A DNA stretch of 7,801 bases. Source: Phycisphaerae bacterium (GTDB taxonomy: Bacteria; Planctomycetota; Phycisphaerae; Sedimentisphaerales; UBA12454). The notes beneath the pieces were generated by a model that saw only the letters and a program-made list of their open reading frames with translations, was not told the DNA's origin and ran no database searches. Positions 1 to 6,188 of the stretch are shown here, one piece after another. Location of the stretch: the NCBI GenBank assembly GCA_028712345.1, contig JAQTQF010000077.1, positions 1 through 7,801 on the forward strand, written 5' to 3'. Made by a program: the position numbers and the translations under genes. Position 1 is the first letter of the stretch; each line of letters starts with the position of its first letter.

Positions 1-151
1 TGAACGGCCTATTCATATAAGCAATGTTCTTCCGGTTAGCCCAAAGACATCAAAAGGTTCAAGGGTTAAATTTGTAGTCGGCAAGAAAGGCGAAAAGAAA
101 CGCGTTGCTCTCGATGGAGCAGAAATAGGAATAGTCAGGAAAGCTGATTAA
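1..151 (+). CDS. rplX: 50S ribosomal protein L24, C-terminal part (5' end outside window)
   Basis: The frame is open from the first base to the TAA at 149-151 and gives the last 49 residues of a protein. L24 is an assembly-initiator protein of the large subunit that binds the 5' domain of 23S rRNA. The visible part contains the family's C-terminal pattern: PIHISNV near the start, a short basic linker (PKTSKGSRVKF), then a lysine-rich strand (VGKKGEKKRVA) and a short acidic/basic tail. The KOW-containing N-terminal half lies upstream and cannot be judged. The gene immediately downstream is rplE, the normal spc-operon order, which strengthens the call. The 37-nt gap to rplE shows no clear structure. 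In E. coli this junction carries the S8 repressor-binding site, but I cannot recognise an equivalent here. Confidence 0.93.
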   Translation, partial: ERPIHISNVLPVSPKTSKGSRVKFVVGKKGEKKRVALDGAEIGIVRKAD

Positions 152-188
152 GCAGCAAATAAGGCTTGATACATAAAAGGTTTTTAAG

Positions 189-728
189 ATGGCAAGGTTG
201 AGCGACCTGTATAAATCGAAAGTAGTTCCTTCACTGAAGGAAAAATACAAATACAAGAGTCCTATGGCGGTGCCCAGGATGCAGAAGGTTGTTATCTCTA
301 TGGGTATTGGAAGGGCTACTCAGGACAAAAAATTCCTTGAGAGCGCACTGGCGGATTTAACAATGATAGCGGGGCAAAAGCCGCTGATTTGCAAGGCCAG
401 AAAAAGCGTTTCAAACTTTAAAGTAAGGGAAGGTGAAAATACCGGCCTTAAGGTTACGCTTCGCGGACAGAGAATGTATGAATTTATGGACAGACTGATA
501 AATCTCGCTATTCCGCGGGTCAAGGACTTTAGAGGCCTTAATCCGAATAGTTTTGACAGAATGGGAAACTATTCTATGGGTATAAGTGAGCAGACGATTT
601 TTCCGGAAATAGACCCTGTCAAGGTCGAAGCGACCCAGGGTATGAATATAACCTTTGTTACGACTGCCGGGACAGATAGCGAAGCAAAAGAATTGCTCAA
701 ACTGTTCGGCATGCCATTCAGGGAGTAG
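189..728 (+). CDS. rplE: 50S ribosomal protein L5
   Basis: L5 binds 5S rRNA in the central protuberance and contacts S13 across the subunit bridge. The 179-residue length is the usual one for the family. Visible landmarks are the N-terminal MARLSDLYKSKVVPSL, the PRMQKVVISMGIG strand (about 29-41), the conserved 5S-binding/core region AGQKPLICKARKSVSNFK (61-78), RGQRMYEFMDRLINLAIPRV (92-111), DFRGLNPNSFD (113-123) and GNYSMGISEQTIFPEID (126-142). The ATG at 189 is preceded by AAAGG (176-180) at 8 nt, a reasonable Shine-Dalgarno, and the product begins exactly where the family does. One oddity is residues 122-128, FDRMGNY, where most family members I recall read FDGRGNY. The gene sits 37 nt after rplX and 3 nt before rpsN, so it is very likely co-transcribed. 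Confidence 0.98.
   Translation: MARLSDLYKSKVVPSLKEKYKYKSPMAVPRMQKVVISMGIGRATQDKKFLESALADLTMIAGQKPLICKARKSVSNFKVREGENTGLKVTLRGQRMYEFMDRLINLAIPRVKDFRGLNPNSFDRMGNYSMGISEQTIFPEIDPVKVEATQGMNITFVTTAGTDSEAKELLKLFGMPFRE
720..725 (+). promoter_or_regulatory. Ribosome binding site of rpsN, overlapping the end of rplE
   Basis: AGGGAG lies inside the last codons and stop of rplE. It sits 6 nt before the ATG at 732 but only 3 nt before the in-frame TTG at 729. The spacing favours the ATG as the start of rpsN. Because the site is inside rplE, translation of the two genes is likely coupled. Confidence 0.7.
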
Positions 729-731
729 TTG

Positions 732-917
732 ATGTCAACAAAAGCTCTGGTAAATAAGTGCAGAAAAAAACCCAGGTTCAAAACAAGAACTTATACGAGA
801 TGCCAACTGTGCGGAAGAAGCAGAGCGGTTTACAGAAAGTTTAAGATATGCCGGTTGTGTCTGAGAAAACTGGCGAGTGAAGGCAAGATACCGGGTCTTA
901 AAAAGGCAAGCTGGTAA
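732..917 (+). CDS. rpsN: 30S ribosomal protein S14, zinc-binding (type Z) form
   Basis: S14 is a small protein of the 30S head that contacts 16S rRNA helices near S3, S10 and S19. From the ATG at 732 the product is 61 residues, the standard length of the short, zinc-dependent S14. A TTG at 729 would add one residue but is too close to the AGGGAG site, so I chose the ATG. The zinc ribbon is complete: C24-x2-C27 (RCQLCGR) and C40-x2-C43 (ICRLCLRK). The family signature YRKFKICRLCLRKLA and the C-terminal GKIPGLKKASW are both present. The zinc-free S14 paralogue is longer (about 100 residues) and lacks these cysteines, so there is no ambiguity. It lies between rplE (3 nt) and rpsH (35 nt), its normal place. 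Confidence 0.97.
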   Translation: MSTKALVNKCRKKPRFKTRTYTRCQLCGRSRAVYRKFKICRLCLRKLASEGKIPGLKKASW

Positions 918-952
918 CTAACAGAAAGAAACTTTTTTACAGGATATGTCAA

Positions 953-1351
953 ATGCACAGTGATCCGATAGCGGATATGCTTACGAGAATAAGAAACGCT
1001 GCTAAGGCAGAGCAGGCGACCGTTGTGATTAAGGCGTCCGGAATTTGCCAAGGTGTTTTACGGGTATTGCTCAATGAAGGGTACATCAGCGGTTTTGATA
1101 AGATTGATGATGCCACAGGTCAGGGTATATTAAAGGTTGAGCTTAAATATGCATACGACGGAACACCTGCTATAACTGAAGTAAAAAGAGTAAGCAAAAC
1201 AGGTAGAAGGGTATACAGTCCCGTTAAAAATCTGCCGTATGTTATGAACGGTATGGGCATTGCCGTTGTTTCAACAAATAAAGGCGTAATGACTGACAAG
1301 CAGTGCAGAGTTGAAAATGTCAGTGGCGAAATACTTTGTATGGTGAGCTAA
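953..1351 (+). CDS. rpsH: 30S ribosomal protein S8
   Basis: S8 is a primary 16S rRNA-binding protein of the central domain. In E. coli it also represses the spc operon by binding its own mRNA. The 132-residue product has the N-terminal DPIADMLTRIRNA (4-16), the middle VSKTGRRVYSPVKNLP (80-95), and the diagnostic GIAVVSTNKGVMTD (102-115) that forms the RNA-binding core. It ends GEILCMVS, where many homologues end GGEVLCYVW. AGGA at 941-944 stands 8 nt before the ATG at 953, and the product starts at the family's normal position. Its TAA stop (1349-1351) shares its last A with the ATG of rplF, so the two genes are probably translationally coupled. I could not recognise an S8 mRNA target in the window. 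Confidence 0.98.
   Translation: MHSDPIADMLTRIRNAAKAEQATVVIKASGICQGVLRVLLNEGYISGFDKIDDATGQGILKVELKYAYDGTPAITEVKRVSKTGRRVYSPVKNLPYVMNGMGIAVVSTNKGVMTDKQCRVENVSGEILCMVS
1342..1347 (+). promoter_or_regulatory. Ribosome binding site of rplF inside the end of rpsH
   Basis: GGTGAG in the last codons of rpsH lies 3 nt before the ATG at 1351. Spacing is short, so re-initiation at the TAATG junction by ribosomes finishing rpsH is likely. It supports ATG 1351 over the in-frame TTG at 1336, which would add five residues absent from the L6 family. Confidence 0.5.
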
Positions 1352-1932
1352 TGAGTAGAATAGGTAAAAAACCAGTTGATATTCCAGCAGGCGTAAAGGT
1401 CGAGGTTGCTGGCGCAAATATAAAAGTCAGCGGGCCAAAAGGAAGCCTTGAATTCAAGGGACATCCGAATATCAAGGTTACCGTTGACAACGGCGAAAAT
1501 AAAGTCATTGTTGAAAACACCATGCCCCAGGCAAGAACTGAAAGGGCGATGCATGGAACAACGAGGGCTTTGATTAATAATATGGTTATAGGAGTGAGCA
1601 AAGGCTTTGAGCAGAAGCTCGAAATCTTCGGTACCGGTTATGGCGTTAAAGAACAGGGCGGGAAACTGGTTATAACGGTTGGATTCAGTCATCCGATAGA
1701 GATGCAGATACCAAAGACCGTAAAGGCTGTTATTGATGTTCCTGCGGCCAAGGGCAATGATATACCGGCTAAGTTCACCTTGACCGGATATGATAAGCAC
1801 GAGCTTGGCCAGTTTGCTTCGGATATAAGAAAATCAAAACCTCCGGAACCTTATCAAGGCAAGGGTATTCGCTTTGCCGGTCAGCATATCAAGAGGAAGG
1901 TTGGCAAGGCGGTTGCCGGCGGTGCAGCGTAA
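1351..1932 (+). CDS. rplF: 50S ribosomal protein L6
   Basis: L6 binds the sarcin-ricin loop region of 23S rRNA beside the factor-binding site. The chosen ATG at 1351 gives 193 residues beginning MSRIGKKPVDIPAGV, the classic family start. An in-frame TTG at 1336 would only add residues encoded within rpsH. The duplicated alpha/beta fold is visible as two halves: residues 1-82 (IKVSGPKGSL at 24-33, RTERAMHGTTRALINNM at 62-78) and 83-175 (GVSKGFEQKLEIFGTGY at 81-97). The C-terminal signature is LTGYDKHELGQFASDIR (144-160) followed by PPEPYQGKGIRF (164-175). The tail RKVGKAVAGGAA is slightly longer than usual, making the protein about 10-15 residues longer than typical. The start overlaps the rpsH stop by one base, and rplR follows after 49 nt. 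Confidence 0.98.
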   Translation: MSRIGKKPVDIPAGVKVEVAGANIKVSGPKGSLEFKGHPNIKVTVDNGENKVIVENTMPQARTERAMHGTTRALINNMVIGVSKGFEQKLEIFGTGYGVKEQGGKLVITVGFSHPIEMQIPKTVKAVIDVPAAKGNDIPAKFTLTGYDKHELGQFASDIRKSKPPEPYQGKGIRFAGQHIKRKVGKAVAGGAA

Positions 1933-1981
1933 ATCGACAGGACTGGAAACAAAGTAAAGTAGATTTTTTTGAGATTTGTAA

Positions 1982-2335
1982 ATGCGGATAGACAGAATAA
2001 AAAGTGCAAGACGAAGGCGGAAACTCAGGGTACACAAAAGAGTAATTGGTACTTCGGACAGGCCGCGGCTTAGCGTATTTCGCTCGAACCGTCATATGTA
2101 CGCACAAATCATAGACGATATCGCAGGTGTTACGCTTGCCTCGGCGAGCACAAGAGTTGGTGGTTTGAAAAAGACAGGCAATATCGATGCGGCCAAGATT
2201 ATAGGCGCCGAGATTGCTAAACAGGCTATGCAGGTAGGCATAAAAGCTGTCAGGTTTGACAGAAGCCGGTTCAAATATCACGGAAGAGTAAAATCGCTTG
2301 CTATGGCGGCAAGAGAAGCCGGTCTGGTTTTTTAA
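1982..2335 (+). CDS. rplR: 50S ribosomal protein L18
   Basis: L18 binds 5S rRNA and, with L5, anchors it in the central protuberance. The 117-residue length is typical. The N-terminus is strongly basic (KSARRRRKLRVHKRV, 7-21), followed by the conserved core GTSDRPRLSVFRSNRHMYAQ (23-42), then DIAGVTLASAST (46-57), and the C-terminal FDRSRFKYHGRVKSLAMAAREAG (92-114, usually FDRGG.KYHGRVKALA). The 49-nt gap before it is the longest in the window and contains a T-run (1964-1970) with no hairpin. The only Shine-Dalgarno-like bases are GAG at 1971-1973, 8 nt from the ATG, so initiation looks weak on its own. The in-frame TTG at 1976 is followed at once by TAA, so ATG 1982 is the only plausible start. 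Confidence 0.97.
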   Translation: MRIDRIKSARRRRKLRVHKRVIGTSDRPRLSVFRSNRHMYAQIIDDIAGVTLASASTRVGGLKKTGNIDAAKIIGAEIAKQAMQVGIKAVRFDRSRFKYHGRVKSLAMAAREAGLVF

Positions 2336-2365
2336 GAATAAATGTGTAACTGGTTGCCGGATTTT

Positions 2366-2370
2366 GGAGA
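2366..2370 (+). promoter_or_regulatory. Ribosome binding site that fixes the TTG start of rpsE
   Basis: GGAGA lies 6 nt before the TTG at 2377. An in-frame TAA at 2371-2373 rules out any start further upstream, and no ATG occurs in frame until codon 40. The site therefore decides the unusual TTG start. Confidence 0.85.
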
Positions 2371-2376
2371 TAAAAA

Positions 2377-2892
2377 TTGGCTGAAGATTTAAGAATAGCA
2401 GTTGGTCAGGACAGTCCCATAGAGGATACTGTGGTGAAAGTTTTCCGCTGTTCCAAAGTTGTGAAAGGCGGAAGAAGATTCAGTTTCAGTGCTATGGTGG
2501 CAGTTGGAGACAGAAAAGGCACTGTTGGTATCGGATATGGAAAAGCCAGAGAAGTCCCCAAGGCTGTGGAAAAGGCGGTTAAGGATGCCAAAAAGCAGTT
2601 GAAAAAGGTTTCTATGAATGGCCAGACAATACCCCACCAGATAACAGGCAAGTTTGGTGCAACCAAGATAATAATGCTGCCGGCAAGTCCCGGTACGGGT
2701 GTTATAGCCGGCTCAAGTGCCAGAGCCGTGCTCGAACTGGCGGGTGTACAGGATGTCCTGACAAAAATATATGGCAGTACTGCGACTAAGAATGTTGTCA
2801 GAGCGACAATGGATGGTTTGTTAAGGCTTCGCAGTCCACAGGCGATTAGTGAACTTCGTTCAGTGGAAGTAGAAGCGGTAAAAAGGTGGTGA
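2377..2892 (+). CDS. rpsE: 30S ribosomal protein S5 (TTG start)
   Basis: S5 sits on the back of the 30S body at the mRNA entry side and influences decoding accuracy and unwinding of mRNA. The 171-residue product has the dsRNA-binding-like N-terminal domain (about 15-78: EDTVVKVFRCSKVVKGGRRFSF, then VAVGDRKGTVGIGYGKA at 41-57 and VPKAVEKAV at 60-68). It also has the C-terminal domain (about 85-160) with LPASPGTGVIAGSSARAVLELAG (101-123), DVLTKIYGSTATKNVVRAT (126-144) and GLLRLRS. Initiation is at TTG, supported by GGAGA at 2366-2370 and forced by an in-frame stop at 2371-2373. The next in-frame ATG (codon 40) would destroy the RNA-binding domain. It follows rplR by 41 nt. Only 7 nt separate it from rplO, so rpmD, which usually sits here, is missing. 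Confidence 0.98.
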   Translation: MAEDLRIAVGQDSPIEDTVVKVFRCSKVVKGGRRFSFSAMVAVGDRKGTVGIGYGKAREVPKAVEKAVKDAKKQLKKVSMNGQTIPHQITGKFGATKIIMLPASPGTGVIAGSSARAVLELAGVQDVLTKIYGSTATKNVVRATMDGLLRLRSPQAISELRSVEVEAVKRW

Positions 2893-2899
2893 AAGAATC

Positions 2900-3346
2900 A
2901 TGTTAAACCATGAAATAACTTCAATAGCAGGACCAAAGAAACGTATCAAACGGCTTGGCAGAGGTTCGGGCAGCAGTCGCGGAAAGACCTGTACGAGAGG
3001 TCACAAGGGCAGCGGCAGCAGAGCCGGTTCCGGCGGCAAGGTGGGATATGAAGGCGGACAGTTGCCGTTATATAGACGATTGCCGAAACGCGGTTTCAGC
3101 AATTATCGGTTTGCGGTGCAGTATGAAGTAGTGAATGTATCGCAGCTCGACAGATTTGAAAATGGAGCAGTAGTTGACACAAAGAGCCTTTTTGTTGCGG
3201 GTCTCGTTCGCAATGCAAACAGCAGAGTAAAGCTTCTCGGTGACGGTGAACTTACGAAAAAGCTCGATGTTAATGTTCACAAGTTCAGCAAGACTGCCCA
3301 GGATAAAATTTTAAGTTGCGGCGGTGTCGCAAGGGTTGTTGCATAA
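2900..3346 (+). CDS. rplO: 50S ribosomal protein L15
   Basis: L15 is a late-assembly protein whose long basic N-terminal arm threads into domain II of 23S rRNA, with a globular C-terminal domain. The 148-residue product shows the glycine/arginine-rich arm RLGRGSGSSRGKTCTRGHKG (18-37), then GSRAGSGGKVGYEGGQLPLY (39-58) and RRLPKRGF (59-66), which are diagnostic. The C-terminal domain runs about 78-148, ending with an SCGGVARVVA strand that resembles the usual GG.VEVI end. The ATG at 2900 has AGGTGG (2884-2889) about 10 nt upstream, inside the last codons of rpsE. In many bacteria rpmD (L30) lies immediately before this gene. Here there is no room for it. secY follows after 17 nt. Confidence 0.97.
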   Translation: MLNHEITSIAGPKKRIKRLGRGSGSSRGKTCTRGHKGSGSRAGSGGKVGYEGGQLPLYRRLPKRGFSNYRFAVQYEVVNVSQLDRFENGAVVDTKSLFVAGLVRNANSRVKLLGDGELTKKLDVNVHKFSKTAQDKILSCGGVARVVA

Positions 3347-3363
3347 CTTGACAAGGAAGACAA

Positions 3364-4731
3364 ATGTTTAATGCTGCTATAAATATATTTAAGATTCCTG
3401 ACCTGAGGAACAAGGTGCTGTTTACGATAGCGCTTTTGATTATTTACAGGGTCGGGTTTCATATTCCTCTGCCAGCCATCAACCAGCAGAGTATGATAGG
3501 TGCATCGGCTCAGAGGGATCAGAGCAGTCCTGTCGGAAGAGCTCTTGAGCATCTTCAGATGCTTAGCGGCGGTAATCTTAATAAGAGCAGCCTTTTTGGA
3601 CTCGGCATTATGCCTTATATTACGGCATCCATTATTCTGATGCTGCTGGGTGAGGTAATGCCTGCTTTGAAAAAACTCAAGGAGGAGGGACAGACGGGCT
3701 ATAAAAAAATACAGGAATATACACGGTATCTCACCGTGCCTATATGCATCATACAGTCGATGATGTTTATGAAGATGATGAAACCTTATGCTTATCCCGG
3801 ACTGGAAGCTGCCAGTGTTATAATGGGTACTATCGGAATGACAGCCGGTACGCTTTTTTTGATGTGGCTTGGTGAGCAGATAGATGAATACGGAATCGGA
3901 AACGGCATAAGCCTTTTGATTATGGCGGGTATCATTTCGAGGATGCCGGGCACTATGTTCAAAGTTTGGGAAAACAGTTCTTTTACGGTTGGTTCGGCAA
4001 CGAGCGGAACATACGGACCGGCAAAGATTCTGTTTCTTATAGTAGCCTTTGTTTTTGTTGTCGCCGGTGCGATATTGATTACGCAGGGACAAAGAAGAAT
4101 ACCGGTACAGCAGGCCAAGCAGATGAGAGGCCGCAGAATGTATGGCGGACAAAGACATTATCTGCCGTTGCGAATTAATCATGGCGGAGTTATGCCGATT
4201 ATCTTCGCGTCGAGTTTAATGCAGTTTCCGCCGATACTTATCGCTCAGCTTTTGAGCATTGAAAAATTTAATAGTTCGGTAATCCTTGGAAATATAGCAA
4301 TGGCTCTGCAGCCGGGAGCTTATACTTACAATATTATTTATATCGTTATGATAATTTTATTTTCCTATTTCTGGACGACGGTTCAATTTCAGCCAAAGGA
4401 AATGGCAAAGAATCTCAGGAACTCCGGCAGTTTTATACCGGGCCTGCGGCCGGGACACAGAACGGCGGAATATCTTGAAACGGTTATGGCAAGAATTACT
4501 TTCTACGGTGCGGCGTTTCTGGCGATTATTGCGGTTGTGCCGACAGTTATTGCTCAGATGCCAGGATTGGCTATTGACTGGCAGGTTGCCTCGTTTTTTG
4601 GCGGAACAGGCCTTCTTATCGTTGTGAGCGTATCGCTTGATTTAGTGCAGAGAGTCGAAGCGAATCTGATAATGAGAAATTATGAAGGTTTCAGTTCAAG
4701 CGGAAGGATAAAGGGAGCAAGAGGATGGTAA
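3364..4731 (+). CDS. secY: Protein translocase channel subunit SecY
   Basis: SecY forms the protein-conducting channel in the cytoplasmic membrane with SecE and SecG. SecA and ribosomes dock on its cytoplasmic loops. The 455-residue length is normal. Ten hydrophobic segments can be read at roughly 17-35, 77-97, 122-138, 148-170, 178-195, 218-241, 272-297, 321-342, 376-398 and 408-428. Family motifs include GLGIMPYITASI (79-90), EYGIGNGISLLI (175-186), QRRIPVQQAKQ in cytoplasmic loop 4 (243-253), INHGGVMPIIFASS (271-284), and SGSFIPGLRPGHRTAEYLE in loop 5 (354-372). R362 corresponds to the arginine of the GIRPG motif needed for SecA-driven translocation. The first periplasmic loop and plug region (36-76) carries SGGNLN. 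AAGGA at 3353-3357 is 6 nt before the ATG. The 3' end overlaps adk by 7 nt. Confidence 0.98.
   Translation: MFNAAINIFKIPDLRNKVLFTIALLIIYRVGFHIPLPAINQQSMIGASAQRDQSSPVGRALEHLQMLSGGNLNKSSLFGLGIMPYITASIILMLLGEVMPALKKLKEEGQTGYKKIQEYTRYLTVPICIIQSMMFMKMMKPYAYPGLEAASVIMGTIGMTAGTLFLMWLGEQIDEYGIGNGISLLIMAGIISRMPGTMFKVWENSSFTVGSATSGTYGPAKILFLIVAFVFVVAGAILITQGQRRIPVQQAKQMRGRRMYGGQRHYLPLRINHGGVMPIIFASSLMQFPPILIAQLLSIEKFNSSVILGNIAMALQPGAYTYNIIYIVMIILFSYFWTTVQFQPKEMAKNLRNSGSFIPGLRPGHRTAEYLETVMARITFYGAAFLAIIAVVPTVIAQMPGLAIDWQVASFFGGTGLLIVVSVSLDLVQRVEANLIMRNYEGFSSSGRIKGARGW
4713..4717 (+). promoter_or_regulatory. Ribosome binding site of adk inside secY
   Basis: GGGAG lies 7 nt before the adk ATG at 4725, within the last codons of secY (encoding GARGW). 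It supports the overlapping start of adk and suggests that adk translation is coupled to secY. Confidence 0.75.
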
Positions 4732-5384
4732 TAGTGCTTCTTGGTCCTCCGGGTGCCGGAAAAGGCACTCAATGCAAACGCATCATTGACAAGTTCAAAC
4801 TGAAACATCTATCGAGCGGCGATATATTAAGAAGCGAAAGAGCCGCCGGGACCGAGCTTGGGAAAAAAGCTCAGGGCTTTATGGATTCCGGCAAGCTTGT
4901 GCCTGACGGGTTGATAATAGAAATGATGGTCGGTGCAATCGCCAAAGCCGGCGGAAACTGTGTTCTTGACGGTTTTCCACGGACGGTTGTACAGGCGGCA
5001 GAGCTTGATAAAGAGCTTGCAAGAAATGAGAATAAAATCGATGCGGTTGTCGATCTGGTTATTGATGACAGCATTGTTGAAAAGCGGATAACCGGCAGAA
5101 GGAGCTGTCCGGTATGCGGCGATGTTTATCATATTGATTCATTGAAGCCCAAAGTTGAAGGGTTCTGTGACAAGTGCAAGGACCAGCCGCTGGTTCAAAG
5201 GCCGGACGATAAGCCTGATGTGATTAAGCAAAGATTGGCGGCTTATCATCAGCAGACTTCAGCGGTTGTCGGTTATTATGCTCAGGCCGGGCATAAGATA
5301 TTGAATATTGAAGCCGATGGAGCGATTGATGATATAACGGCGGAAATATTTGAAAAGATTAACGGTCTTACTACGGCCAGATAA
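4725..5384 (+). CDS. adk: Adenylate kinase, long form with zinc-type LID
   Basis: This cytosolic enzyme catalyses ATP + AMP = 2 ADP and keeps adenylate pools in balance. The 219-residue product has the P-loop GPPGAGKGTQ (7-16), the AMP-binding segment LSSGDILR (29-36), GKLVPDGLI (56-64), and DGFPRT with R86 (82-87). The LID has R121 and R125 before it, a C128-x2-C131 pair (SCPVCGDVYH) and a C148-x2-C151 pair (CDKC). QRPDDKPDVIKQRL (158-171) then carries the catalytic arginines R159 and R170. Four cysteines mark the structural zinc-binding LID found in many Gram-positives and other bacteria, unlike the Cys-free E. coli LID. The start at ATG 4725 overlaps the secY stop by 7 nt and has GGGAG at 4713-4717. 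map follows after 6 nt. Confidence 0.98.
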   Translation: MVIVLLGPPGAGKGTQCKRIIDKFKLKHLSSGDILRSERAAGTELGKKAQGFMDSGKLVPDGLIIEMMVGAIAKAGGNCVLDGFPRTVVQAAELDKELARNENKIDAVVDLVIDDSIVEKRITGRRSCPVCGDVYHIDSLKPKVEGFCDKCKDQPLVQRPDDKPDVIKQRLAAYHQQTSAVVGYYAQAGHKILNIEADGAIDDITAEIFEKINGLTTAR

Positions 5385-5390
5385 ATTAAA

Positions 5391-6170
5391 ATGGCGATAA
5401 TTATTAGAAGTCGCAGGGAAGTGGAACTTATCAGAAGTGCTGGTAAGGTTGTCGCCGATGTTCTTTTAAAATTAAAAGATTCTGCAGCGGTCGGGGTTAC
5501 GACCGGACAACTGAATGAAATTGCGGAAAATATGACTGTTGAGGCAGGGGCGACGGCGCTTTTCAAAGGCGTAAAAAACCCTTATGGGCATAAGCCGTTC
5601 CCGGCAGTAATATGTGCTTCGCTTAATCAGCAGGTTGTCCACGGGATACCCTCGCCCAAGGTAGTGCTTAGAGACGGCGACATTATTAGTATAGATTTTG
5701 GCGCCAAGCTTGACGGTTATTGCGGCGATGCTGCTGTAACACTGGCTATCGGGAAAATCGATGATGGCAAACAGAAACTGATGGATGCGACTAAAAGAAT
5801 GCTTGATATCGCGATAGAGCACAGCAGGCCGGGAGTAAAATGGAGCAGTATTGCCGATATGATGCAAAATACGGCACAGTCGGCCGGTTTTTCGGTTGTT
5901 AGAGATTTTGTCGGGCACGGCATAGGAACAGAGATGCATGAAGACCCTAAGGTTCCGAATTTTGTCAGTGCCGAGCTGCTTAGACACGATATTTTGCTGC
6001 AGGAAGGAATGATATTGGCCGTAGAGCCTATGGTTAATATGGGTTCGAGCAGCGTTGTTACATTGAAAGACGGCTGGACAGTTGTTACTCGTGACGGCAA
6101 ACCGTCGGCTCATTTTGAGCATACGATAGCTATTACGAATAGTGGTTGTGAAGTGCTTACGATAAGCTGA
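5391..6170 (+). CDS. map: Methionine aminopeptidase, type I
   Basis: This enzyme removes the initiator methionine from nascent proteins whose second residue is small. The 259-residue product is a pita-bread (M24) peptidase without an N-terminal zinc-finger extension, so it is type Ia-like. The five expected metal ligands are present: D102 (SIDFGA), D113 (GYCGDAAVT), H176 (FVGHGIGTEMHE), E212 (LAVEPMV) and E243 (HFEHTI). H84 (VVHGIP) and H183 match the conserved substrate-contacting histidines. The N-terminus IIIRSRREVELIRSAGKVVADVL fits the family's normal start, so ATG 5391 is chosen. However, the 6 nt between the adk stop and this ATG and the codons before them contain no recognisable Shine-Dalgarno, so translation probably depends on coupling with adk. 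The position between adk and infA is a common arrangement and makes physiological sense with translation genes. Confidence 0.97.
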   Translation: MAIIIRSRREVELIRSAGKVVADVLLKLKDSAAVGVTTGQLNEIAENMTVEAGATALFKGVKNPYGHKPFPAVICASLNQQVVHGIPSPKVVLRDGDIISIDFGAKLDGYCGDAAVTLAIGKIDDGKQKLMDATKRMLDIAIEHSRPGVKWSSIADMMQNTAQSAGFSVVRDFVGHGIGTEMHEDPKVPNFVSAELLRHDILLQEGMILAVEPMVNMGSSSVVTLKDGWTVVTRDGKPSAHFEHTIAITNSGCEVLTIS

Positions 6171-6188
6171 AATGGCATTTAATAGATT

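Noticed and set aside
152..188. Possible S8 autoregulatory site between rplX and rplE, as in E. coli
   Set aside because: The 37-nt A/T-rich gap shows no helix resembling the S8 target that I could recognise. Covariation analysis would be needed to claim one.
926..940. AAAG-AAA-CTTT followed by T residues before rpsH
   Set aside because: The stem has only four, mostly A-U pairs, too weak for a terminator.
1961..1970. T-run before rplR as a possible intrinsic terminator
   Set aside because: No GC-rich hairpin precedes it. Termination here would also cut off essential downstream genes.
3277..4182. Long open frame (about 300 codons) on the minus strand opposite rplO/secY
   Set aside because: It lies wholly antisense to an unmistakable secY and the end of rplO, has no recognisable domain, and its composition (many His, Arg, Ser, Tyr) is what an antisense shadow produces.
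5463..5478. Inverted repeat CTTTTAA-AA-TTAAAAG, operator-like
   Set aside because: It is entirely within the map coding region (LLKLKDS), A/T-rich and without a second copy. A chance palindrome is the simplest reading.
5488..5505. Hairpin CGGTCG / CGACCG inside map
   Set aside because: A 6-bp stem within coding sequence with no T-run and no position suggesting control. It is expected by chance in 7.8 kb.
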